A DNA stretch of 64,000 nt. Source: Plasmodium coatneyi (lineage: Eukaryota > Apicomplexa > Aconoidasida > Haemosporida > Plasmodiidae). How positions within the stretch are numbered: position 1 is the stretch's first letter; each line of letters starts with the position of its first letter. The stretch spans positions 930,001 to 994,000 of the forward strand of contig NC_033569.1 in assembly GCF_001680005.1 (NCBI RefSeq). Direction: 5' to 3'. The notes beneath the pieces were generated by a model. It searched no databases and had not been told where the DNA came from. It was given only the letters and a program-made list of their open reading frames with translations. A program made the translations under genes and the position numbers. Of this stretch, positions 42,365-52,900 are shown in pieces.

Positions 42365-45300
42365 CTAAAAGATCAGACAGCCCTGCGATATTTCGTAAAC
42401 CTGCAACAACGCGACGGGCGCGAGGAAAAAAGAAAAATGAATTTAAATGAAATGAGAAAAAAAGGAAGTAACGAACGAATGAGGGGTTGGACAACTAATC
42501 AGTCAGGTGACGGCCGGGGCCTGGACACCATCTACCTACTGGTCACAGTGTGGCAAATCGTCCACACGTACGAGCATCTGCACGCCCTGCCCCTCTTGAC
42601 TCACCATTTTCATTCGAATTTCTTTGATGTCCCGTTGGCTGAAGTCGAAGCTGCGGTTAAAGCTTAGGCACTTGGCGAACATGCAGGTGAACACGCCACA
42701 GTCGTAACCGTTCTCTTGGCAGGGGATTCCGACCTGTAGGGGTGAGGGTGAAGCCACGAACATGGGGAATAAGCACGCAGCAGAGGTGATAATAACTGTT
42801 GAGGAGAGTTTATTACTGCTCAGAGGAGGCCTTCATTGAGGAGTGCAAAACGTCGCCTCACCTCCGAACGGCCGTCCGGGTTGTACTCCCACGCAGACAC
42901 GTCCAGCTCCATTTGTTTCTTGTCCCGCATCTCGTCCACGAGGTAGTGCCGCATGTATTCAAAGAACTTCGCATTGGACATATTCAAAGAATCGTAGAGT
43001 TTAATTTTTTTCTCCTTCATGTTAATCGATCCCAGGGTCCAGTGGTTCCCCCCTACGTGTAGCGGAATAAGAATCAAGTCGAAGGAAAAGATGTCTACCT
43101 GTTTCCTCTTTGTCCAGCGGGATACCTTATTATAGTTGTATGTCCCATTCGAGCTCAGGGATTGAAAAAAAAAAGTGCTGAAGGTGAAAATTTTAGGCAA
43201 ATAATTGTTTGGCCTGTCCTTTTTAATATTTTTCGTATTATATTCCTGTAGCATGCTCATGTAGAAGTTAATGACCTCGTCGTTCAGCCATCTCGTGTCC
43301 ATTAGACATTTTATTTGTGAATACAAAAGGGGCACATTAAACTTTTCGATTAGAACACCGTTTTCGCCCTTCTGTCGTAGTATCTGAGCCGCTTTTTCGT
43401 AATGGTCCTTGTTAACGCACTTGAAAAAAATGCCTGGGTCTAGTAAAGCTACCACATCTGCTTTGCCAATTCGATTTGCCTCCTCATCTGATTCGCTCAC
43501 CTTTGCGTCTTTCTTCCTTTTCTCAATTCTGAGTTTTTCCAGAGCCTCTATAAGAGACTCCTCATCGTTCTTAAGTATTACGTAGCCACTTTTATCTTCC
43601 GACGTGACAGCATCGATAAATCTCATGGACTGTTCATCTGCAGATCCCTCGTCTTCTGCTTCGTTCCCTTTATCCATCTCGAAGGAGTTCGCTTCATTTT
43701 TGCTCTCTCTCTTGTGCGAGTTTTGCGTTCCACTGGTATGATCATTTCCTTGAGTCAGACTTTTCACGCCCATAATTTCCTCACTGGTTGAATTCTGCAC
43801 AATGAAGGAATCTATCGTTTGGATGAGCTGCTTGAACTCGAATCGTATTTGCTTTATTTCTTCACTGCTTTTGATGTAGCTTCGGAAGTACTGCGCCTGC
43901 TTGTGCGTCTCGCTCTTCGAGGGGGAAGAGGCGTCCGAGTTGGCTGCATCTACTGTGTTCAGCACTTCCACCTCGGAGTTGCTTTCTTTCGCCTCTCCAT
44001 TTGCTCCATTTGTTATCTGCTCCATCTCAGGCATGCAACCCAGTTTTCCCTTCTTTTTCTTCTTCTTCTTCTTCCGATTGTAAAAGATATTCTTAAAGCT
44101 GTCGGTGCCGCTGTCGTCGGGATCATCCATCGACTTTGACTTCCCCTTCTTTTGGGAATTCTCAAAAATGTGTTGGTAATATAACTTTTCCACGTTCTCA
44201 CTTTGCAGAGACGACATTTTATCCCCCATCTGGTGCACACCATTTTGAAGGAAAGTTTTTCCCTGTTCTGGTGCATTCGTTTTGTTGCTTTGTGTAGGTT
44301 GTCTGTCATTCGTTTTGCGAACCTCATCGCTATCGTCCTCCTCTTCCATGCTGTTTTCCTCCCCCGCTTCCAGAAGCTGCCTCAAAATGCTGTCCTTCGC
44401 GTAGAGGCCGTTTCGGAGTGCTTCCCCGTCACCATCACTACTGCTGCCGCTAGTCCTGTTGCTGCGGCCAGAAAAGGGAAGGCTGCCCTTTCTCCTCTGC
44501 TCATCGTGCTTTTCCCCCTGAATCTCCTGCCTGGTCTCTACAGCAGGCTTAAGACCCCCGAGCCTACCCAGCGTGTGTTCCTCCTCCGACGAATGGGTCA
44601 CCCGTCGTCCTCTCGAGTTCAAGTCATCCCTCTGACTTAGCTTGTTAAAGCTTCCGTTGTTTACCATTATGTTTGGAACTGATTGCGGCGCTCCTACGGA
44701 TGCCTCTCCTTTTATGGACACCTCCCCTTTCACGTCGACAGTTGCCGCATCGTCCTTCTGAACAATTTTTGGGCCCAACTCCCCACGTTCGCTCCTTCCA
44801 TCAAGACCTTCACCACTGTTCACTCGCTTCGCATCCTCCTTCGAGTGCCCTTCCCCCCTTTCCTCACTCTCCAGCATAAATAAATTTTTCAAATCGTTAT
44901 CCGAAAATTCATATGATGCGTTTTTTATTTTTTTCGTCCGACGTGGCATTATATCACCATTTCTGTTTTGTAGATTATTGTCTTGTTCAAGAAACTCTTC
45001 TCCCTTTCTCGCATCCCTCTGTTTGTTCCTCTGTGCATTCTTGTCGATAAGTCTAGACTGATCGGAAATAATTTTACCCCTCCCGCTGTCACTCGTATTC
45101 ATTTCGTTGGTAAAAATGTTTTTCCTCACGACAGATGCAAAGGAGGAGCATACACTCTTGACGCAGCTCCAGAGGAGACCACTCGATGAAGTCTCCTTTG
45201 CGTCCATTTCCTTCTGGTGGTGGTGGTGGTGACGGCGTGGGTCTCCACGATGGTGTCGGTGTGAGTCCCTACGATGATGTCGGTGTGCGTCCTTATGGTG

Positions 45301-45717
45301 ACGGTGGTGGGAAGACTTGTGATGTTTGGAATGTACTTTGGGGTCATCTTTCCGGTTAGCCTTGTGGTCACCTCGGTGGTCCGTTTTGCTACCTAATACA
45401 CTTCCACCCTTGGTGCCTGCCATGTTCGGGCTCCTTTCCGTCTGGTCGTTCCACTCCCTAGGGAGATTCAAACCCTGCTGGAACCCCTTCTTTCCCTCAT
45501 CGTGGTCTCCCCCCCTGCTGCCCCTACGGAAGAGAAGGTGCTGGTCAATGGTAGAAGCTTGACTTCTTAAATCTCTCGGAACAAGTCCATGTTTGTGAGT
45601 CCTCTCATTTGATATGTGTGAATCTTTCCTGTGACGCTCAACCTGGCTAATCCGTCTGCTGTCCTGTTTGTCTCTCTCTACAAAAGCGTTTAAGTTAGCG
45701 TACCCCCTATTCATCAT
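42365..45717 (-). CDS. SENP1: SUMO-specific cysteine protease (SENP1/Ulp1 family)
   Basis: Three exons on the minus strand: 42862..45717, 42605..42733, 42365..42400, all phase 0, 1,006 residues. The last exon is only 36 nt (VYEISQGCLIF) and completes the usual Ulp1 C-terminus. SENP/Ulp1 enzymes mature the SUMO precursor and remove SUMO from targets. The C48 peptidase core starts about residue 800 (WLNDEVINFYMSML). Its catalytic residues are His892 (GGNHWTLG), Asp909 (LYDSL), Gln958 and Cys964 (QENGYDCGVFTC), so the enzyme should be active. The N-terminal 750 residues are low-complexity, with a His-rich block about 130-185 (HHRHHKDAHRHHRRD) and a Lys run, and may direct localisation. An unrelated C48 member (SENP2/Ulp2 type) is possible, but the compact, uninterrupted core favours Ulp1 type. 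Confidence 0.9.
45178..45331 (-). repeat. His/Arg/Asp-rich coding repeat in SENP
   Basis: Degenerate repeats built from CATCG/CACCAC units encode a run of HRHH, HRGDPRR and HHHHHQK motifs between about residues 130 and 180. A metal- or RNA-binding role is possible, but nothing in the sequence tests it. Confidence 0.6.
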
Positions 45718-47083
45718 ATTTCTGACGGAAGGGCTATATGGACGTGTTTATATCGGGTTGCTTTGGAGTCGGTCATGGGTGGCAGGGCAGACAATTGAAT
45801 GTCAGTGTGACTGGGAAATGGGACTACATGCATGTGTGTAGCGATGTCCCCAATCATCCCATAGTTTTGCAAAAAAAAAAAAAATAGCTACGCGTATGCT
45901 CAACGTTGCAGTATGGTTGGTCCGGAAAAGTGCCACTCCTCCGAGTAGATCCCATCACGTGGTAGAAAAAAAAAAAAAATTAAAAATTACACACTCCCAA
46001 CAGAGGTGTAGCCATGAATTTTTTTTTTTTTTTTAAAACTGTGAGATACCTGGGGAGGAAGGTCCCCTTTATGAGTACGATCGAATTGATGAGAACACGG
46101 AGGAGTACCACATAGGAGTAGTGCAAACTGAATTATTCCTCCGTTGTGGTAGTCTTCGTGAGGACAGCGCTGACTACGCGAAGAGACGTCTTCCCCGTCA
46201 AGCGCAACGTGGGCCAACGTGGCGTCGCTGTCCTGCTGCAGGATTTTACGTTTGTAATGAAAGAGTTTAAACGAAAATGGTCCTACGCGTACTGAGGAGG
46301 AGCAGCTTCAGGGGAAAAAAAAAATACTTTGCGCTGACTTGGGCTGCGGGAAAAACACGCTCACCCCGGTCATCTTCAAAGGGACAGGGCCTCCTCCATT
46401 CAGTCGTTTTTTTAACTTTTGACTTTCCCCTCTATGTTCATTCGCTTACTTGTTTGTTTGTTCATTTTTTTTTTTTTTTTTTTTTTTTCCTGGAGTACAG
46501 GGGATTGCCTTCCCACGTGCATATGCTTCTCCCGCAAACAATCCCGAAGGGGGGACTTTCCTGCTGGAGAAAATTTTACAAAAAAGGGAGAGAGAAAAAA
46601 AGAACGACCAGGTTTTGCCAAACAGTTAATTGAGGCACAATCCTCCCAAACGTATTGTCACACCACCCGCGGTGCGAATATAGCGGGACCATCGAGCACA
46701 TCCACGTGCGTGCAAAAGGGGAAGCACGTAAAAAAAGGGATACATATATGAGCATTTATAAAGCGTGCATACAATTGTATGCTTTTTTATTTTCATTCCA
46801 TTGGGAAAAAGGGAGAGGTGCTTGCACGAATGAATCCCTGCGGTGAGTTGGCCCGCCGCAACAGCACACCTCCCTTCGTTACGGTAAAAATAACGCCGCG
46901 GATCGTTCGTGTAGGGAAAAAAAGAAGCCATCAGATGGAAGCAGGTGGGAACGAATGTGCACAGATGCAATGCCCACCAATGAACAACTGTAGAAACGCG
47001 TCAGCCACGAAAGTGCTGTCGTGAAGTGTATGCACAGGGAGCACGCACACACAGGTAGGACCTCCCACCTAACCCAATCAATC
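45718..47083. other. Divergent intergenic region, SENP / Cys-rich unknown gene
   Basis: 1.37 kb head-to-head region expected to hold both promoters. It contains A14 near 45872, A14 near 45966, T16 (46019-46034) and T24 (46465-46488). Open frames across it are not supported by splice sites or family features. Confidence 0.5.
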
Positions 47084-47953
47084 ATGGCTAGAGGGCTAAA
47101 TATTCTGAAGGCCAAACTGCCCAAGGCCCCAACGGGAAGGAGGCCGATCGGCTATAGAGGTAAACAGGCTACACCGATACACCCATTTGTTCACCCATTC
47201 TGTCGACCCTCATTATTTTACGATCCGGGCACTTCCCTTGCGCAGGAAACCACCAACATGGAAAGTCCCTGTATGACCCAGTTTACCCCACGACGAAGGT
47301 AAGTAGGGGGAAGTACATAAGCGGTTAGCAATTACACACGTTCCTGCGCCCATTATGACCTGCGTTACCTGCTTACCCCCGAGCAGATCCCAGCGAGCCT
47401 CGTTCCGCGCTACCCGATAGACTGGCGAAACGGAGGCAGGTTCCTCCTTTGCGTTGGTCTCAGGAGAATCGAAAACCGCATAATAAAACGGATGAAGCAG
47501 AGTCAGGATTTCAATCGACCGGAATGTAAGACGTGTAATCACGACTGCATAGCAACTTACAACCGCTGCCTATGTGCCTGGTATTGTAAAGACAAATTTA
47601 GGCACGTCTACCAGTGTGATGAGGTGTTATTACAATATAAGGGAGAAACCCAAACGGATAAGCCGCTCTTTACTGTCCCTAGGTGGGTGGCCAACAGGAA
47701 CTCCGAAAGGGGAATTGAATATGTGTTCGATCAGAAGACGGGGCGGTTTGAAAATGCCCAGGGGGAAGAAGACATGTATAAGCTCTTTTATAGGAAGCTG
47801 CAATATGGAGGTGACTCCAATCAGTATGATGTTGCGGGGGGTAGTAGAACTGGCAAATGTGCCACTGGCGAACGTGCCAGTAACAACCCCACAGAGGAGG
47901 AGCAGCTCTCTGGTTCGGACTCTGACATGACAGACAGCGATGAGGAGGGGTAG
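47084..47953 (+). CDS. Conserved small protein with a clustered-cysteine motif, function unknown
   Basis: Three exons: 47084..47159, 47246..47298, 47387..47953. Phases fit (G + GA = Gly, then phase 0), giving 231 residues. The N-terminus (MARGLNILKAKLPKAPTGRR) is basic and free of acidic residues, compatible with a mitochondrial presequence or an RNA-contacting tail. After PRYPIDWRNGGRFLL there is a cluster of seven Cys in 31 residues with spacing C-x2-C-x3-C-x6-C-x1-C-x3-C-x9-C (about residues 82-112), which could bind metal or form disulfides. The C-terminus is acidic and Ser/Asp-rich. I do not recognise the family; an organellar ribosomal or assembly protein is a guess. Its stop lies 13 bp from the stop of the opposite-strand methyltransferase gene. 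Confidence 0.7.
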
Positions 47954-47966
47954 AACCATCCCCTCG

Positions 47967-49478
47967 TCACCGTGTCCTGGCCAGCTGACCCAACTTATAA
48001 TCCAGCAGGGAAATATCGTATGGGTTGTAATAGCAGCACCCGCCGAACCCAGTAAGGCCTACGTTGAGCCATTCCCCAACGTAATTGTAAACGTGCTTGT
48101 TTCTCTTCTGCGTAACCTCGAAGTGCACGTCATTTGTGGCATAGTCGTAGTTAACTCGATTGAGTGACTTGTTCGGCGAGGCAAAAAAATGAACATCGCC
48201 TAAGAAGGTGTTCTTTTTTAAGTCCTTTAAAATGGTCTGGATAAACCCGGTTAGTTTGCCACTTGGACTTCGATAAGCTTCCACGTCGATGCAACCATCC
48301 GGTTTAATGCACCTGGTTAAAGGAAGAAACAACTCCCGCACGTAGTCTATGTTTAGGCAATTCAGTCCGATGGCTTTAATAAAATGGTTGCGAGAATCCA
48401 GGTAGAGGAGGATCAACGCGATGTCTAGGAAGGAGTAATCTGAGCAGCCAATGTTCTGATCACTGTTGCAGTAGAAACTTACCACCACGTTTTTTTTAAA
48501 ATAACCCTCACAACTTTTTAAATGGTTGTAAAGGGTGAACACTTCTCTTACGTTAGAAGACGTGGTGAGAGAAAATAAGTGAAGCTTATCTGCGTTTCGT
48601 TTGTATGATTCTATTCTGAACTGACTGTTGGAAATAATTTCCTCGTCTCCTACATCTATGTAGTATTCCAACCCGTAGTTGAACAGGTGTCTGTTGGGGA
48701 AGGCGTTCCTGCAGGGTTCATTCCTTCCTGTGCTGCTCACGGGGACCATTTCTATGTCGGGTAGATGATCCTGTCGGTGCGGGGGGGTGTTTATTATTAT
48801 ATCGTACCGTTGGTTCTTCGATATGCATCCTTTCACAGCGCTGTCCAGTTGAACCACTTCCACCTGGTCAGCTGAATTGGTTGCCGTCCTCCGCTTGTGC
48901 AACACACCGGAGTATTCGCTAAAGTCGCGGAAGGCCGAACTGTAGCCCCCTGTGGAAAAGGCCACATAGCAGTCTTCGCATCTTCTGATGGGGCTGCCCC
49001 TCCAAACATCGTGCCGAAAATCGAAGCTATCTACATACTCCCTCGTGTTAACAGAATCATTCGGGTGAACGATCCCCAAATGGTTTCTCACCTTTTGGAA
49101 GCATTCTAGATGTTCATAGGGAGAAGACTCCTCCAACTTTGGTGTTCCCCCGAGGAGTGCAAAATCCGTAGTCCGTTTTATCCTTTCATATTTAAGCAAA
49201 GCACTATGAGCAATGTCGATATACGTGTCGATTATGCCTTTTCCCTCCTCTATGCTTATCCCCCTTTCTTGCAAACTGTAAAGGTTAACTTGGAAGGTGT
49301 TCGTACTTATTACGTTGCACCCTGCCAGGAGGTAACTCAAGTGAATGTTCTGCAAGGTGTTCACCATCTGTTCTTTGTTCTCGTCATCGTGACAGGAGAG
49401 GAAGTCAAAGTTCCCCACCTTTAGTCGTTCAAACTCCGATATTTTCCCCCCATCGAGGGTGAACACTTCCTTCGCCAT
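47967..49478 (-). CDS. Homocysteine S-methyltransferase-like protein with a large insert
   Basis: Single exon, 503 residues. Family members transfer a methyl group from S-methylmethionine, betaine or methyl-folate to homocysteine, using three Cys to hold zinc. The domain is recognisable throughout: VFTLDGGKISEFERL at the N-terminus, SYLLAGCNVISTNTFQ, FALLGG, VVVSFYC, AIGLNC with Cys374, and GFGGCCYYNPYDISLLDYKL with Cys481-Cys482. All three zinc ligands are kept, so it could be active, although the residue after GGCC is Tyr rather than the usual Arg. Between FALLGG (about 108) and the helix after GLEYYIDVGDEE (about 268) there is an insert of roughly 150 residues. The substrate cannot be told from the sequence. 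MetH-like folate or cobalamin domains are absent. Confidence 0.78.
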   Translation of the reverse strand: MAKEVFTLDGGKISEFERLKVGNFDFLSCHDDENKEQMVNTLQNIHLSYLLAGCNVISTNTFQVNLYSLQERGISIEEGKGIIDTYIDIAHSALLKYERIKRTTDFALLGGTPKLEESSPYEHLECFQKVRNHLGIVHPNDSVNTREYVDSFDFRHDVWRGSPIRRCEDCYVAFSTGGYSSAFRDFSEYSGVLHKRRTATNSADQVEVVQLDSAVKGCISKNQRYDIIINTPPHRQDHLPDIEMVPVSSTGRNEPCRNAFPNRHLFNYGLEYYIDVGDEEIISNSQFRIESYKRNADKLHLFSLTTSSNVREVFTLYNHLKSCEGYFKKNVVVSFYCNSDQNIGCSDYSFLDIALILLYLDSRNHFIKAIGLNCLNIDYVRELFLPLTRCIKPDGCIDVEAYRSPSGKLTGFIQTILKDLKKNTFLGDVHFFASPNKSLNRVNYDYATNDVHFEVTQKRNKHVYNYVGEWLNVGLTGFGGCCYYNPYDISLLDYKLGQLARTR

Positions 49479-49937
49479 GACACGATACTCCTTTTAGTGT
49501 AAGTGAACGAATACACCACACATGGAAAATCAGAAAACACTTTTCGGGGTAACCGCTAATTTGGCAGATCAAATCTCCTTAAAGAACGTACCAGAAGGTG
49601 GAAGAAGAAAAGAAAAAAAAAAAAAAAAAACAGCTTCTCCCCCTTGGCACACCCATCATTCACCGCAATAGGGGGAAGCCCTAAAAAGATAATGCCCCAC
49701 CTCATGCACGCGCATATACACCTATCGGGTGACGCACCAGGGGGGGGAAAGAGTCCCATTTAAAAGGTTCGAAACAGCAACGTTTAAAAAGTTCGATGTG
49801 GAGAAAAAAGAAAAAAGGACGTGGACAAAATTGGGCAAGCAAAGAAGCACTAAACGGGAGGACTTCTAAATTGAGGCGTAAACTCAACGAACAAAATGGT
49901 CGATCGGGTCGGCCGAATGGCAGCTATCCAGACACTT
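49479..49937. other. Intergenic, methyltransferase 5' flank / UBR 3' flank
   Basis: No gene is supported. It contains A18 (49613-49630). It should hold the methyltransferase promoter and the UBR 3' UTR. Confidence 0.5.
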
Positions 49938-52900
49938 TCAATCCGACTTCTGCGTTTGCTTGTAGATCTCGACGTCTGCACGGGGGAAAAACACATAACG
50001 GATAATGGTGTGAAATGACGATGCGGGAAAACTACGGGTTCAAGTGCAGAACACACACACACGCTCGGCCCTGCAGCTGCTAATTCTTACCCACTGCCGA
50101 GTTCACGATGATCTCGTATATCCGGTTCATCTTGTGCGGGGATAGGTAGAGGTTCTTTCCTCGCTTGAGTCTCGGATCGACGTCTCCGTTTTTGTCCACG
50201 TAGGGGCCGCTGACGAGGCCGAATCGGTGCTCGCTCGAGAAGAGAACCTGCGGGGTGGAGAAGGGGAAGCGTGAAAGAGAAGTGCATTGAAGCGCAATGA
50301 ACCGCAAGTGAAAGGAATCAAGTGGAGTAGGACACACGGTGGTAAGATTCGCTTCTCCGTTTTTCTCCTTGCCGTTCTTCCTTTCTTTTCCCTCCTTACC
50401 GATGAGACGTTCAGGCACAAGTAGAGGGCCTGGTCCCCGCCGCAGATGGTGGTGTGGTAGCCGCACTTTCCAATCGACTCGGACAGGGGGATACGCACAT
50501 TATCGCTCTCTTGCAAACATATGGTGGATCCGCAAAACAGACAAATGAGGATGATGGTAGGCGATTTGCTACAGTTAACGCACTTGCTTTTGAAGTACCT
50601 CTTAATCATGGTGAAGTAATTTCTGCTCGGTTGGAATAGAGAGCTCGACGAAATGAACTTGTCTAGGTTCTCATAAAAATGGTGAGGCAAAACGGGTTCT
50701 GCATCTATTTTCAGATACTTATACATCTGATACATCTGGTAGAAGTAGGGATGAAAAATCAGCTGCATGGTCGGGTATGTGTATATCTGATCGAACTGCG
50801 GGTTCACATTAAGCATGTGGAGGAAAATGTTGTACTTTCCTAGATCGCTGTGCAGGTGGATGTAGTCCAAGTACTTCTTCGCTAAGGCGTTACAGTCGTA
50901 AATGGAAAACAACATATAGGCCACGAAGTGAAGGTACACGTTTGCCGACTTTATGTAGTTCTTTAGAAACCTCCTGTATAGTTTGGTGCACGGGTTTTTA
51001 CCGTCGATGAAATGGTTACTCTTGAGGTAGTGGTAAAATATATAGAAAATTTTCTTCACGCTTAGGAGGTGCTCTCCGTTCAGGTCACCGGCATGGAATG
51101 AGCGTCTGCCTGTCCTCTTACTTCCCCGTGTCTTTGCAGAAGCACCCGAAAAACAATCGCTCGGTGAGGAACTTCCCACACCGCTTCGTACGCCGCTTGA
51201 ACCTCCGTGGGGCCTTGCTGCCTGGGGATCCTCCTTACCCCCCACGCCGAACAGACTCGTCATGGAATCCGACTTTCCGCTACTGCTGTGCTGCGTTTTT
51301 ATTTTCTTGTTAACTTCGTACGACGTGCTGTTCGAATCTTTTTCGCTTCCCTTTCGGTTGGCCTCCTCGGGAGCATCGGTGGGTGCATCTGTGGGTAGTT
51401 CCCCGAATGTTTCCCTCTGTGTGGAATCAAAATGGGGCACTCCCTCAGATGGATCTTTGTAAACTTCTTCTCGGGTTGGTTTTCCCTCTGCGGGGTTACT
51501 ACTGCGTGACTCGTGTCCACCGCGGTAATCCGTCCTCACTACACTTGTGCCTGTACCTTCCCCTTTCGCATGGTAACCGTTAATTCGATCCCTATGCTTG
51601 GCATACTTCCTTTTCCACCTCTTTGTCCTGAAGAAAGCGTCGGTGTATTTACTAAACTGGTACTCTCCATCCTCCGGGTGAGTAGAACCACCACACGTAT
51701 CACCAACATGGTAGTATTTTCTCGCTTCCTTTTGCCCCCCATGGAAATGAAGAAGAATATTCTGCACCAAGTACAGGGGTATGAAGTCGTAGAGGTTATA
51801 CACATAGCTGTATATCCTCCTAATGTTATAGAAAAAGGTTCTGTTTAGACCATTAGCCTTTAGCAACATGTGGTACCTGAGCATTTTGTTGACGTCCTTA
51901 TATTTGTAGAAGTCCATTTTGCAGTTTTTCAATTTATTTTTCATGCTGGCGTATTTTTTTCTCGTCATGAAATCTACAAATGAATCTGGGGGGTTGTTCT
52001 TCTCGTGTATCCTTCGTCTGAATAGGGTGTTGTCCAGATCGCTGCTGGAGGCGTTTTCATCGTGCAGGGATCGGAAGTCTAGACTTCCCTGACTGTTGAA
52101 GGAGGAGTCAGACGTGTCAGACGTGTCCGACGTGGAGTAAGCGTGACAACCAGTGTGACTTCCCCCGTTTGGGCGATCCCCTCCACAGCTGTCATATCCA
52201 TCGATCCGGTCATTCAGCATGTTTTCCGCATTTTGAATGATGCCCCCTTTGTCCGGCTGCACCATTTGGGAGATGTCCACCCGTTTCATATCGTGGGGGT
52301 CCACGAACACATCGGCAGGGGGGTTTTCAGCCCCGTCTTCTCTGCTATTCTGCACTTGTGACGCAGATTTGCTATCACGTTGTAGGAAGGTGCCCAACGC
52401 AGAAGAAATGGATGTACCACCCGAAGATTTTCTTCCCCCGAGGGTTGTTAGTAGTCCCTTCTTCTCCTTTCCATCTTGATTTTTGGCCCCCTTTACCATC
52501 TTCACCGATTTGTGAAAGAAATTCACAAGCAGATCATCTGCGTATTTATTTTTTTTTATTTTCCTCCTCCTTTTTTTACTTTTTTTCATGTCTTTTATTA
52601 ATTCCCCCACGTCCAGTATTTCGTTGAGCACACCAAACGAGGCGGTTATAGCATCCGCTGTGACTCCACCTTCATCGTACCTGTCTTCTTCTTCACACTT
52701 GTGGCACTTCTCCCCTGTGGATTCCTTATCTGAAAAATGAATGGACTCATTGCTGTTGAAACTTGCATCAGAGAAGTTCACTTCTGCTGGAACTCCATCT
52801 GCAATGTCATCACCTACTCGGGTTAAGAGAAACTGCTCAGATAGAATTTCTGCCTCTTTCTCCCTCATATCGTGGATTCTCTTAATAACCCTTAGACTGA

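Noticed and set aside
46277..46751. Candidate gene in the SENP / Cys-rich gene divergent region
   Set aside because: The open frame runs through T24, and the flanks show no coding pattern or splice sites.
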